A stretch of 64,000 bases of DNA from Burkholderiales bacterium (GTDB lineage Bacteria > Pseudomonadota > Gammaproteobacteria > Burkholderiales > Thiobacteraceae), in contig JAIMAL010000002.1 of assembly GCA_023511995.1 (NCBI GenBank), positions 1 to 64,000 on the forward strand, given 5' to 3'. The notes under the pieces were generated by a model. The model ran no database searches, was not told where the DNA came from, and worked only from the letters and a program-made list of their open reading frames with translations. Positions 36,318 to 45,026 of this stretch are shown piece after piece; positions within the stretch are counted from its first letter, which is position 1, and each line of letters starts with the position of its first letter. A program made the translations under genes and the position numbers.

Positions 36318-37244
36318 TCACCTCCCGGCTCGCGGGTCGAAGTGGAGCTCCCGCGCCATGGTTTCATAAAGTTCCTTCGCCCGCGGCGTATCCGCCGGCG
36401 GCAGCACGACCTGCAGGTTGAGGAGCAAATCCCCGGGCGGCTCGGAGGGAATGCCCTTGCCCCGCACCCGCAACTGTCTGCCCGATTGCGCGCCCGGGGG
36501 GATGCGCACTTTCACCACGCCATCGGGGAGAGCAACGGGAATCACCGCGCCCAATGCGGCCTCCCAGGGCGCCACCGGCAGTTGCATGATGAGGTCGCGC
36601 CCCTGCACCTGGAAGCGGGGGTCCGGATGGAAATGGACCTCCAGCAAAAGGTCGCCCGGGGGCCCACCGGCGAGCCCCGGCGCCCCCTGACCCGCGAGGC
36701 GGATGATCTGCCCCTCGCGCACCCCCTTGGGAATCTTCACATTGAGGGTGCGGGTGTCGAGGGTGAGCCGGCCGTGGGCATCGAGGCGCGGCACGCGCAG
36801 GGTGAGGGTGCGCGTTGCCCCGGTGAAGGCGTCGCGCAAATCCAGATAAACCTTGGCGTAGTGGTCCTCGCCATGGCTGCGGAAGCCGCGGGCACGCCCG
36901 CCCAGGCCGCCAAACAGCTGGGAGAAGAAGTCGGAAAACTCCGCAGCCTCGTGGGGCGAAAACCCATGGGCGGAAAACTCGAAGCCCGCATCCCAGCCGG
37001 GCGGGGGACGAAATTCCTCACCGGGGCGGAAGCCTTTGGCAAGCTCATCATAGGCAGCCCGCTTTTCCGGATCGGAGAGCACCGCGTAGGCCTCGTTGAT
37101 TTCCTTCATGCGCTGCTCGGCGTCGGGCTCCTTCGACACGTCCGGGTGATACTTGCGGGCGAGCTTGCGGAAGGCCTTCTTGATTTCATCCGCCGTGGCA
37201 TCGCGGGATACGCCAAGCACCTCGTAGTAGTTCTTGAATTCCAT
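36318..37244 (-). CDS. cbpA: DnaJ-type co-chaperone CbpA
   Basis: 308 residues. J domain at 1-70 with H33-P34-D35 (KYHPDVS), a Gly/Phe-rich linker with [14 protein letters not shown], and two C-terminal substrate-binding domains (from about residue 120); no zinc-finger domain, which separates it from DnaJ. It activates DnaK and also binds curved DNA. First gene of the minus-strand cluster, 38 nt downstream of a good sigma-32-type promoter. Confidence 0.94.
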   Translation of the reverse strand: MEFKNYYEVLGVSRDATADEIKKAFRKLARKYHPDVSKEPDAEQRMKEINEAYAVLSDPEKRAAYDELAKGFRPGEEFRPPPGWDAGFEFSAHGFSPHEAAEFSDFFSQLFGGLGGRARGFRSHGEDHYAKVYLDLRDAFTGATRTLTLRVPRLDAHGRLTLDTRTLNVKIPKGVREGQIIRLAGQGAPGLAGGPPGDLLLEVHFHPDPRFQVQGRDLIMQLPVAPWEAALGAVIPVALPDGVVKVRIPPGAQSGRQLRVRGKGIPSEPPGDLLLNLQVVLPPADTPRAKELYETMARELHFDPRAGR

Positions 37245-37282
37245 GCCTTGTCCTTATGGGATGGCGTCGCGGCAGTGATGGG

Positions 37283-37310
37283 AATTGGGGGCGAAATGGC
37301 AGCGATCAAG
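37283..37310 (-). promoter_or_regulatory. Sigma-32 (heat-shock) type promoter for the cbpA cluster
   Basis: On the minus strand CTTGAT (37310-37305), a 14-nt spacer and CCCCAATT (37290-37283) match the E. coli heat-shock consensus CTTGAA-N13-15-CCCCATNT at 5/6 and 6/7 positions. It lies 38 nt before the cbpA ATG. Confidence 0.65.
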
Positions 37311-37323
37311 GGGAAGCCGGATA

Positions 37324-37351
37324 CTTGAAGCTGACACGCGGTGCCCGCAAC
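37324..37351 (+). promoter_or_regulatory. Weak sigma-32-like promoter for hsp20
   Basis: CTTGAA (37324-37329) matches the -35 perfectly. After 14 nt comes CCCGCAAC, which matches the -10 poorly. It points to hsp20, about 70 nt away. Confidence 0.35.
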
Positions 37352-37421
37352 TATTTTTTACAGCCTTCGCCATTTCCTGCTTTAATTCAGCATAGGATAC
37401 TTGCAAACAAGGGGATCGGCC

Positions 37422-37925
37422 ATGAAACTCGCAAGCCTCAAAGACGTGGGGAATCTCTGGGACAGCGTCACCGAAGGGTGGCGGCATCTGTGGGAATCGG
37501 CGCGGGGGGCGCTCACGCGCTTCCGGCCGGGGGAGAAGACCAATCTGCCCAAGCCGGAGGAGGTGGACGACGAGTCCTTTGCCCTCGGCTTCGGCTGGGC
37601 CATGCTGGGCGGCGAAGTGTTCGAGGACGACACACGGCTCGTGGTGCGGCTCGAGTTGCCGGGCATGGACAAAAACGACATCAATCTCGAGGTGGAGGGG
37701 GACAGCCTCATTGTCTCCGGCGAGAAACGCTTCGAGCGCGAGTCCACCGAGGGCCGCTGGCACACCCTGCAATGCGCCTATGGCAGCTTCCGCCGCGTCA
37801 TCCCTCTGCCAGTGCCCGTGAAGACGGAAGAGGCGCGGGCGAGCTACCGCAATGGCGTGCTGCGGGTGGAGCTGCCCAAACGGGAGCCCGGCCGGCGCAG
37901 CGGACGATCCATCCCCGTTGAATGA
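37422..37925 (+). CDS. Small heat-shock protein Hsp20
   Basis: 167 residues from the ATG at 37422. A helical N-terminus (MKLASLKDVGNLWDSVTEGW) precedes an alpha-crystallin domain from about residue 70: LVVRLELPGMDKNDINLEVE and the ending NGVLRVELPKREP. It holds unfolding proteins in solution for DnaK/CbpA. It diverges from the cbpA cluster across a 177-nt region with heat-shock-type promoters, and is followed 29 nt later by a DsrC-family gene. Confidence 0.93.
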   Translation: MKLASLKDVGNLWDSVTEGWRHLWESARGALTRFRPGEKTNLPKPEEVDDESFALGFGWAMLGGEVFEDDTRLVVRLELPGMDKNDINLEVEGDSLIVSGEKRFERESTEGRWHTLQCAYGSFRRVIPLPVPVKTEEARASYRNGVLRVELPKREPGRRSGRSIPVE

Positions 37926-37954
37926 TTCCTGCAACCCGGAAGAAGGAGCTTGCC

Positions 37955-38326
37955 ATGACCCACAACCCCATCCTGGATGCCGTGCAAGGCAAAGTGATCG
38001 TGCGCAACCATTACGGCGAACTGGTGGAGCTCGACGAATGGTCCCCCGACATCGCGCGCAAAATCGCCGCGGAGGAGGGGCTCACCCTGACCGATGAGCA
38101 CTTCCAGGTCCTCAACTTCCTGCGCGATTACTTCATCAACCAGAACGGCAGCACCGAGGATGCCCATCAGATCCTGCGTTCCACGGAGGAATACTTCGCC
38201 GACAAAGGGGGACGGCGCTGGCTCTATCAGCTCTTCCCCCGCGGCCCCATGGTGCAGGGGATGAAAATCGCGGGACTGCCCGTACCACCCCACGCCACCG
38301 ACCCGTCCTTCGGCTCCGTGAGCTGA
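37955..38326 (+). CDS. DsrC/TusE family protein lacking the conserved cysteines
   Basis: 123 residues from an ATG with AAGGAG 7 nt upstream. The fold is clear: ELDEWSPDIARKIAAEEGL, DEHFQVLNFLRDYF, then RWLYQLFPRGPMVQGMKIAG. In DsrC the tail carries two redox cysteines and in TusE one. Here the inner one is Met, the tail reads LPVPPHATDPSFGSVS, and there is no cysteine in the whole protein. It cannot carry sulfur by the known chemistry. Cys-less DsrC homologues have been proposed to be regulatory. Probably co-transcribed with hsp20. Confidence 0.88.
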   Translation: MTHNPILDAVQGKVIVRNHYGELVELDEWSPDIARKIAAEEGLTLTDEHFQVLNFLRDYFINQNGSTEDAHQILRSTEEYFADKGGRRWLYQLFPRGPMVQGMKIAGLPVPPHATDPSFGSVS

Positions 38327-38338
38327 AGAGGCTAACGC

Positions 38339-39736
38339 TCAAGCGCCGGCGAGGCGTGAACGGGCGCGGGCGATGGCGCGCCGCACCGCTTCCGGTGCGG
38401 TGCCGCCAATGTGATTGCGTGCGGCGAGTGACCCTTCCAGGGTCAGCACCCCATAGACGTCTTCGCCAATCAAGGGGGAGAACTGCCTGAGTTCGGCAAG
38501 GCTGAGATCAGCGAGATCGCAGCCCTTCGCCTCCGCATGGCGCACTGCGCGCGCCACCGCCTCGTGGGCATCGCGGAAGGGCATGCCCTTTTTCACCAGA
38601 TAGTCGGCAAGATCGGTGGCGGTGGCGAACCCCTCCCGCGCGGCCTTGCGCATGGCGTCCCGGTTGACGGTGATGCCCCCCATCATGTCGGCAAAGAGGG
38701 TGAGCGCATCCAAAAGCGTGTCCACCGTGTCGAAAAGGGGCTCCTTGTCCTCCTGGTTGTCCTTGTTGTAGGCGAGGGGCTGCGCCTTCATCAGGGTAAG
38801 GAGGGCCATCAGATGGCCATAGACGCGCCCCGCCTTGCCGCGCACGAGTTCCGGCACGTCCGGGTTTTTCTTCTGGGGCATGATGCTGGAGCCGGTGCAG
38901 AAACGGTCGGCCAGGCGGATGAAGCCGAAGCGGGGGCTCATCCAGAGGATGAGCTCTTCCGCAAGCCGCGACAAATGCATCATGACGAGGGCGGCGGCGG
39001 CCGTGAATTCGATGGCGAAATCGCGGTCCGACACCGCGTCCAGGGAGTTCTCGCACACACCCTCGAAGCCCAGCAGTTCCGCCACCCGTTCCCGCCGGAT
39101 GGGATAGGTGGTGCCGGCAAGCGCCGCCGCGCCCAGAGGCAGCCGGTTGACCCGCCGTCGGCAATCGGTGAGGCGCTCGGCATCCCGCGCAAACATCTCC
39201 TGGTAAGCCAGCAGATGATGGGCAAAGGAAACGGGCTGCGCCACCTGCAGGTGGGTGAAGCCCGGCATGATGGTCTCCGTGTGTCCTTCGGCGAGATCGA
39301 GGAGGGCGCCCTGCAGCCGGCGCAGAGCGGCAAGCAGCCGGTCTATGGCATCCCGCAGGTAGAGGCGGACATCGGTGGCCACCTGATCGTTGCGGGAACG
39401 GGCGGTATGCAGCCGTTTGCCCGCCTCGCCGATGAGATCGGTAAGCCGGCGCTCGATGTTCATGTGCACGTCTTCCAGGTCCACCGACCAGGGGAAGGTG
39501 CCGGCCTCGACCTCTTCTCGGATGCGCGCCATCCCCGTCTCGATGGCGGCCAGATCGGCAGCGGAAAGCACCCCCACTTCATGGAGCATGCGCGCGTGGG
39601 CGAGGGAGCCCTGGATGTCGAAGGGGGCCAGCCGGCGGTCGAAGTGGACCGAAGCGGTGAACCGTTTCACCAGCTCGTCCACCGGCTCGGAAAACCTGCC
39701 GGACCAGCCGCCGGTGGGGGATTTTTCTTCTTGCAT
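38339..39736 (-). CDS. argH: Argininosuccinate lyase
   Basis: 465 residues from the ATG at 39736; a TTG one codon earlier is possible. It splits argininosuccinate to arginine and fumarate. The signature loop [15 protein letters not shown] carries the catalytic serine, with [13 protein letters not shown] and [13 protein letters not shown] upstream. It diverges from the algZR-like pair, the order also seen in pseudomonads. Confidence 0.97.
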   Translation of the reverse strand: MQEEKSPTGGWSGRFSEPVDELVKRFTASVHFDRRLAPFDIQGSLAHARMLHEVGVLSAADLAAIETGMARIREEVEAGTFPWSVDLEDVHMNIERRLTDLIGEAGKRLHTARSRNDQVATDVRLYLRDAIDRLLAALRRLQGALLDLAEGHTETIMPGFTHLQVAQPVSFAHHLLAYQEMFARDAERLTDCRRRVNRLPLGAAALAGTTYPIRRERVAELLGFEGVCENSLDAVSDRDFAIEFTAAAALVMMHLSRLAEELILWMSPRFGFIRLADRFCTGSSIMPQKKNPDVPELVRGKAGRVYGHLMALLTLMKAQPLAYNKDNQEDKEPLFDTVDTLLDALTLFADMMGGITVNRDAMRKAAREGFATATDLADYLVKKGMPFRDAHEAVARAVRHAEAKGCDLADLSLAELRQFSPLIGEDVYGVLTLEGSLAARNHIGGTAPEAVRRAIARARSRLAGA

Positions 39737-39762
39737 CAAGGATATGCCTTAACCACAATAGG

Positions 39763-40797
39763 ATGGTGGCAAGTATAAATCATCCGCCTGCGGTCACGCT
39801 GCCCAATTTCGCCAACCTGGGCGTGATCCTGCGCATTCTTGTGCTCAGCAATCTCATGGGGCTGGGCGCTGCCCTGATCATGGCACCGACCCTGGACAAG
39901 ACCGGCCAGACGCTGCAGGAGGTGGCCGTGCATCTGCAGCCGGTGGTGCTGGCCGCCATCGGTTTGTTGTGGGCTGCCCACTCCCTCCTTGAGCGTCTGC
40001 CCTACCGCTGGGGGCTTGTTGTCGTGACGGCGCTCGTCATGCTGCTCAGCCTCGCCAACGAAGCACTGCTTGCCCATCTCTTTCCCTCGAGCGAGCCTGC
40101 CTTCGGCCGCGCCCTGGTTCTGGCCCTCATGGGGATCATCCCCGTTCTCGTTTATTTCCACATGCGCGCGCGCATCCTCTCGCCGGCGGTGACCGAGGCG
40201 CGACTTGCCGCGCTGCAGGCGCGCATCCGTCCCCATTTCCTCTTCAACAGCATCAATGCGGTGGCAAGCCTGCTGCGCTCCGACCCCAAACGTGCGGAAC
40301 GGGCGTTGCTGGACATGGCCGACATGTTCCGCGTCCTCATGGGCAATAACCGGGAACTCGTGCCCCTGGAGCGGGAGCTTAACCTGAGCTGGCAGTATCT
40401 GGAACTGGAGCAGTTGCGTTTGGGCGACCGCCTCAAGGTCATCTGGCACATCGACAAGATGCCCAAGGATGCCCTGGTACCGCCCCTGATCCTGCAGCCC
40501 CTCCTGGAAAACGCCGTCTATCATGGGGTGGAACCGGTGGCCGAGCCCGGCGAGATCGTCGTGAACATCTACCGCCACCGGGATCAGGTACACCTGGTGG
40601 TGAAAAACCCCTGCCCGCCTTCCGGCAGCCAGCATGCGGGTAACCGCATGGCCACCCAGAACATCCGCGAACGCCTGGCGCTGCACTTCGACGCCGAGGC
40701 CAGCATGAAGGCGGAACGGGTGGGCGACACCTATCTGGTGCACATCATCATGCCCTACACCCGGGCGAAGGCGCAGGGCAGGGTGCGGCGATCATGA
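39763..40797 (+). CDS. algZ: LytS/AlgZ-type sensor histidine kinase
   Basis: 344 residues. Four membrane segments in the first 135 residues, then the short His-kinase domain: phospho-accepting His158 in ARIRPHFLFNSINA, and ATP site ILQPLLENAVYHGVEP. No separate sensor domain. Such kinases pair with LytTR regulators; in Pseudomonas AlgZ/AlgR controls alginate, pili and virulence. Its stop overlaps the next gene (ATGA). The symbol is by homology and position next to argH and hemC. Confidence 0.88.
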   Translation: MVASINHPPAVTLPNFANLGVILRILVLSNLMGLGAALIMAPTLDKTGQTLQEVAVHLQPVVLAAIGLLWAAHSLLERLPYRWGLVVVTALVMLLSLANEALLAHLFPSSEPAFGRALVLALMGIIPVLVYFHMRARILSPAVTEARLAALQARIRPHFLFNSINAVASLLRSDPKRAERALLDMADMFRVLMGNNRELVPLERELNLSWQYLELEQLRLGDRLKVIWHIDKMPKDALVPPLILQPLLENAVYHGVEPVAEPGEIVVNIYRHRDQVHLVVKNPCPPSGSQHAGNRMATQNIRERLALHFDAEASMKAERVGDTYLVHIIMPYTRAKAQGRVRRS

Positions 40798-41627
40798 TCG
40801 CAACTTCAACCGCGCCCCCGGCACAAGGGGCAGGGGACGCGGAAGACAAAGGGAGCACAAGGCGGATGCGGGTGCTGCTGGTGGATGACGAGGCGCCGGC
40901 GCGGGCGCGGCTCAAGGACCTCATCGCCGACCTGGCCGCCACCCTGCCCGTGGAGGTGGCGGGGGAGGCGGCGACCGGCCGCGAGGCGCTCGCCGCCGTC
41001 TGCGCCCTCAAGCCGGATGTGGTGCTCCTCGACATCCGCATGCCGGATATCGATGGCATCGAAACGGCGGAGCATCTCCTCAAACTGGAACAGCCGCCGG
41101 CGGTGATCTTCACCACCGCGTACGATGGCTATGCCTTACGCGCCTTCGAGGTGAATGCCATCGACTATCTGCTCAAGCCCGTGCGCGAGGAACGCCTCGC
41201 TGCTGCGCTGCAAAAGGCCCGGGCCCTCACCACCCATCGCCTCGAGGCCCTGAAGGCGGCAGCAGGACATGCGCGCACCCATCTCGCCATCACCGACCGC
41301 GGCCGCATCATCCTCGTGCCCCTAACGGAAGTGATCTACCTCAAGGCGGAGCTCAAATACGTCACCGTGCGCACCGCTGCCAAGGAATATCTCCTCGAGG
41401 AATCGCTGACGCGCCTCGAGCAGGAATTTTCCGGCCGCTTTATTCGCATCCATCGTAACTGCCTGGTGGCGCGGGACCACGTGGCCGGCTTCAAACGGGT
41501 GCACGGCGGCGAGGAGGAGGGCGAGCACGCCGGCAGTGGCTGGGTGGTGATGTTGACGGGCGTGCCGGAAACGCTGCCGGTCTCCCGCCGGCAGCAGCAC
41601 GTGATCCGGGAATTCAAGAACGGCTAA
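40794..41627 (+). CDS. algR: LytTR-family response regulator (AlgR-like)
   Basis: 277 residues if started at the ATGA overlap. The receiver domain starts at residue 25 (MRVLLVDDEAPARA), so an ATG at 40866 is an equally possible start. The phospho-acceptor is Asp80 (VVLLDIRMPDIDG). The C-terminal LytTR DNA-binding domain includes EVIYLKAELKYVTVRT and RFIRIHRNCLVARDHV. It acts with the upstream kinase. Confidence 0.9.
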   Translation: MIATSTAPPAQGAGDAEDKGSTRRMRVLLVDDEAPARARLKDLIADLAATLPVEVAGEAATGREALAAVCALKPDVVLLDIRMPDIDGIETAEHLLKLEQPPAVIFTTAYDGYALRAFEVNAIDYLLKPVREERLAAALQKARALTTHRLEALKAAAGHARTHLAITDRGRIILVPLTEVIYLKAELKYVTVRTAAKEYLLEESLTRLEQEFSGRFIRIHRNCLVARDHVAGFKRVHGGEEEGEHAGSGWVVMLTGVPETLPVSRRQQHVIREFKNG

Positions 41628-41638
41628 AGCGCCTGGGT

Positions 41639-42160
41639 TCAGTTGGCGGCGGTGCGGCCTTCCGCCCGGACGCGGGCGGCCGCGGAATGGATGGCTTCGT
41701 CCAGGGGTCCGCCGTAGAAATCCGGATTGGCGATGCCCACCAGGGGCAGCGCAATCTCGCGACCGCGGGGGTCGAGGAACTTCACCGTTGGTGTGACGCT
41801 CACCTGGTGGCGGGCGGCGAATTCGGCATGGGTGGTGGGACGGCCATCGAAATCGACAAGCCGCATGGCGCTGCCGGCGTCGATTTCCACCATCACCACC
41901 TTGTCGTCGTAGTCGGCGTTGCGGGTGGTGGGGATGAGAAAATCCTGCCGCACCTGGGCGCAGTAATGACAACCCGCCGAGCTGAAAAGAATGAGGATGG
42001 CGGCGCGGCGGCTCGCCGCCTCGCGCGCCACCTTGGTGAGGTCGCGCGCCATCGGCAGAACACCCCGCTCCACTGCTGCGGCCGGGCCCGCCAGCCATGC
42101 TAGAATGCCGGCCAGAAGGATCAGCCGGAACGTGTCGACGCGCGTTCCCCAGGTCTTCAT
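41639..42160 (-). CDS. Secreted thioredoxin-fold protein (SoxW-like)
   Basis: 173 residues from the ATG at 42160 (GGAG 8 nt upstream; an in-frame ATG at 42178 lacks a site). Signal peptide about 1-29 ([14 protein letters not shown]), then a thioredoxin fold with the active site GCHYC (Cys64, Cys67) and cis-Pro region [14 protein letters not shown]. It resembles SoxW/DsbE-like periplasmic thioredoxins. It stands alone, convergent with algR and divergent from hemC, so the partner is unknown. Confidence 0.82.
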   Translation of the reverse strand: MKTWGTRVDTFRLILLAGILAWLAGPAAAVERGVLPMARDLTKVAREAASRRAAILILFSSAGCHYCAQVRQDFLIPTTRNADYDDKVVMVEIDAGSAMRLVDFDGRPTTHAEFAARHQVSVTPTVKFLDPRGREIALPLVGIANPDFYGGPLDEAIHSAAARVRAEGRTAAN

Positions 42161-42240
42161 CTGCTTGTCTCCGTTCATCGCCCGTTGTCCTGAGTCTCTC
42201 TTTTTTCGGTATTGTTCCGTCGCGCCCCAAGGAGACCATC

Positions 42241-43167
42241 ATCAGCGAACTGATCATCGCCTCCCGGGAAAGCCCCCTTGCCCTCTGGCAGGCCCGCCAT
42301 ATCCAGGCGCAACTTGCGGCATTATACCCGGATTGCCGGATTTCCATCCTGGGCATGACCACCACCGGCGACCAGATCCTCAACGCCCCCCTGGCCAAAA
42401 TCGGCGGCAAGGGTCTGTTCGTGAAGGAGCTGGAGGTGGCCATGCAGGAGGGGCGGGCGCATCTTGCGGTGCATTCCATGAAGGACGTCCCCATGGTGCT
42501 GCCGCAAGGCTTCGTGCTCGCCGCCATCGGCGCCCGCGAAGACCCCCGGGATGCCTTCGTCTCCAATGACTATGGGCACCTGCGGGAGCTGCCCCCCGGC
42601 GCGCGGGTGGGCACCTCCAGCCTGCGCCGGCAGGTGCAGCTCAAGGCCCGCTATCCCCATCTGGCGATCGAGCCGCTGCGGGGCAACGTGCAGACGCGCC
42701 TGAAGAAGCTGGACGAAGGGCGCTATGCCGCCATCATCCTCGCCGCGGCGGGCCTGAAGCGGCTGGGGCTTGCCCACCGCATCACCGCCTTCCTCGCCCC
42801 GGAGGAAAGCCTGCCGGCGGTGGGACAGGGTGCGCTGGGGATCGAGTGTCTGGCGGCGCGCCAGGATGTGGTGGAGAAAATGCTGCCCCTCAACGATCCG
42901 GCCAGCGCCGCCTGCGTGACGGCGGAGCGGGCGGTCAGCCGCCGCCTTGCCGGCAGTTGCCAGACCCCCCTGGGCGCCTACGCCACCCTCGCCGGCGACC
43001 GGCTGACCCTCACCGCCTTCGTCGCAGACCTGGAAGGGCAGCGCTTCGTCGAGGACAGACTCGAAGGCGCCGTCGAAGACGCCGAGCGGCTGGGGGTCGC
43101 CCTCGCAGAAAATCTGCTGGCCCGCGGCGCCGACCGCATCCTCGCGGAACTCGGAGTGCTGCCGTGA
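42241..43167 (+). CDS. hemC: Hydroxymethylbilane synthase (porphobilinogen deaminase)
   Basis: About 308 residues. It polymerises four porphobilinogens in heme synthesis. Motifs: [15 protein letters not shown] at the N-terminus, [27 protein letters not shown], and the cofactor-binding Cys near 240 in [13 protein letters not shown]. No ATG, GTG or TTG fits the N-terminus. A strong AAGGAG (42229-42234) is followed by ACC ATC ATC AGC, so the start is probably one of the ATC codons at 42238 or 42241. The next in-frame ATG upstream (42097) lies deep in the divergent gene. The stop overlaps hemD (GTGA). Confidence 0.9.
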   Translation: MSELIIASRESPLALWQARHIQAQLAALYPDCRISILGMTTTGDQILNAPLAKIGGKGLFVKELEVAMQEGRAHLAVHSMKDVPMVLPQGFVLAAIGAREDPRDAFVSNDYGHLRELPPGARVGTSSLRRQVQLKARYPHLAIEPLRGNVQTRLKKLDEGRYAAIILAAAGLKRLGLAHRITAFLAPEESLPAVGQGALGIECLAARQDVVEKMLPLNDPASAACVTAERAVSRRLAGSCQTPLGAYATLAGDRLTLTAFVADLEGQRFVEDRLEGAVEDAERLGVALAENLLARGADRILAELGVLP

Positions 43168-43955
43168 GCACGCCCCCCCTGGCCGGCCTGGGCATCCTGG
43201 TCACACGCCCGGCCCATCAGGCGAAAAATCTCGCCCGTCTCATCCGCGAGGCCGGGGGACGTCCCATTCTCTTTCCCGTGCTGGAAATCGTGGACGTGCC
43301 GGAGCTGGGGCCGCTGCTTTCGCTCATCGACCGTCTCGCCACTTTCGATCTGGCCATCTTCATCAGCCCCAATGCGGTGGCCAAGGCCATGAACCTCATC
43401 GCCGCGCGGGGTGGACTGCCGCCGGGCCTTGCCGTCGCGGCGGTGGGCCAGGGCAGCGCCCGGGCGCTCCGGGAGCGGGGCGTGACCTCGGTCATCGCCC
43501 CCAGCGGACGTTTCGACAGTGAGGCCCTGCTCGCTCTGCCGGAATTGGCGCAGATGCAGGGTCGCCGCGTGGTGATCTTCCGCGGCGAAGGGGGAAGGGA
43601 ACACCTGGCCGAAGTCCTGCGCCAGCGGGGCGCCCAGGTGGAATACGCGGAATGCTACCGCCGCAGCCGGCCCAACGCGGACAGCACACCGCTTTTGCAC
43701 CTGTGGGCACGCAACGAACTCAATGCCATCACCGTCACCAGTGCCGAAAGCCTGCACAACCTCTTCGAGATGGTGGGTCGTCTGGGCCAGCAATGGATGA
43801 AAAACACCCCCCTCTTCGCGCCGCACCCGCGCATCGTCGAGGCCGCGCGCGCCCTGGGACTCAGCCGGACATTCGTCACCCCCCCGGGCGATGAGGGTCT
43901 CGTCGCCGGGCTCATCGCCTGGCGCCGGAGCGAAGCGGATGCCCCCGCCCCTTGA
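43164..43955 (+). CDS. hemD: Uroporphyrinogen-III synthase
   Basis: 263 residues from a GTG overlapping the hemC stop. It closes the tetrapyrrole ring. Two-domain HemD fold: [49 protein letters not shown] and the late [16 protein letters not shown]. Sequence conservation in this family is low, but position after hemC and before hemX makes the call secure. Confidence 0.95.
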   Translation: MSTPPLAGLGILVTRPAHQAKNLARLIREAGGRPILFPVLEIVDVPELGPLLSLIDRLATFDLAIFISPNAVAKAMNLIAARGGLPPGLAVAAVGQGSARALRERGVTSVIAPSGRFDSEALLALPELAQMQGRRVVIFRGEGGREHLAEVLRQRGAQVEYAECYRRSRPNADSTPLLHLWARNELNAITVTSAESLHNLFEMVGRLGQQWMKNTPLFAPHPRIVEAARALGLSRTFVTPPGDEGLVAGLIAWRRSEADAPAP

Positions 43956-43997
43956 AGATCCGCTGCCCGCTCTGCCACCATCCAGTAGAATGCCCCG

Positions 43998-45026
43998 ATG
44001 AGCGAAATGCCCGATAGTCTCCCCGTCTCGCCTCCCCGCCGGCGGCTTTTCACGGCCTCCCGGCTCCTTGCGCTGCTGGCCATCCTGGCGGCGCTTGGCG
44101 TATGGCTCTACACCATGCGCCAGGTGCATAGCTTGGAAGCCGAGCTCGCCAAGCGGCTGTCCGAATTCGACACCCGCAGCAGCGAAAGCCGGCTCCTCGC
44201 CCGTCAGGCCCAGGAAGCCATGCGGGAGCTGACGGTGCGCCTCGGCGTGCTGGAACAGAAACTCCAGGAATCCCAGGACCAACAGCTCGCCCTGGAAGCC
44301 CTCTACCAACAACTGGCGCGGGGCCAGGACGAGGCTACCCTGGCGGAAATCGAGCAGCTCGTCTATTTCGCCAGCCAGCAACTGCAACTGTCGGGCAACG
44401 TCAAGGCGGCGCTCATCGCCCTGCAGACCGCGGAAAGCCGCTTGAGCCGCGCCGACAAACCCCAGTTCCACAATCTGCGCAAGGCGATCGCCAAGGACAT
44501 CGACCGTCTGCGCGCCTCGCCCGCGGTGGATGTCACCAGCCTCGCCCTGCGCCTTGACGAGCTCATCGAAGCCGTGGATCGCCTGCCCCTCTTCCCGGCA
44601 CCGGCGAAAACCCCGGCAGCAGGGGCGAAGACGCAGAAGGTGGAGGAGGTGTGGTGGAAGCGCATCGCCGCGGAAGCATGGTCGGATTTCACCCAGCTCA
44701 TCCGCATCCAGGACACCGGCCGCATGGAGGTTCCCCTGCTGCCCCCGGAGCAGGCCTACTATGCGCGGGAAAACCTGAAACTGCGCCTGCTCACGGCGCG
44801 CCTTGCCCTCTTCCACCATGATGAAGCCAGCTACCGCCGCGACCTGAAAGCCGCCCAGGCGTGGCTTGCGCGCTATTTCGATACCCAGGACAAGGAAGTG
44901 CGGGCGACCGCGGCACTTTTGCGCCAGTTGGCGGAAAGCCCGGTGCGCGTGGACGTGCCGGACATCGCCACAAGCCTTGCCGCGGTGCGCAACTTCAGAC
45001 TGACGCAGGAACGGGGCGCGCGGTGA
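43998..45026 (+). CDS. hemX: HemX-type membrane protein of the heme cluster
   Basis: 342 residues. A short basic N-terminus, one membrane segment (about 20-38, LLALLAILAALGVWLYTM), then a coiled coil and a helical periplasmic domain. It is often annotated as uroporphyrinogen-III C-methyltransferase but lacks the SAM-binding domain of CysG/CobA, so it is not expected to be catalytic. A TAGAAT at 43986 begins 12 nt before the ATG and could give a leaderless transcript. It overlaps hemY by GTGA. Confidence 0.92.
   Translation: MSEMPDSLPVSPPRRRLFTASRLLALLAILAALGVWLYTMRQVHSLEAELAKRLSEFDTRSSESRLLARQAQEAMRELTVRLGVLEQKLQESQDQQLALEALYQQLARGQDEATLAEIEQLVYFASQQLQLSGNVKAALIALQTAESRLSRADKPQFHNLRKAIAKDIDRLRASPAVDVTSLALRLDELIEAVDRLPLFPAPAKTPAAGAKTQKVEEVWWKRIAAEAWSDFTQLIRIQDTGRMEVPLLPPEQAYYARENLKLRLLTARLALFHHDEASYRRDLKAAQAWLARYFDTQDKEVRATAALLRQLAESPVRVDVPDIATSLAAVRNFRLTQERGAR

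Noticed and set aside
43998-45026. hemX as a functional uroporphyrinogen-III methyltransferase
   Set aside because: It has a membrane anchor and coiled coil but no SAM-binding methyltransferase domain.
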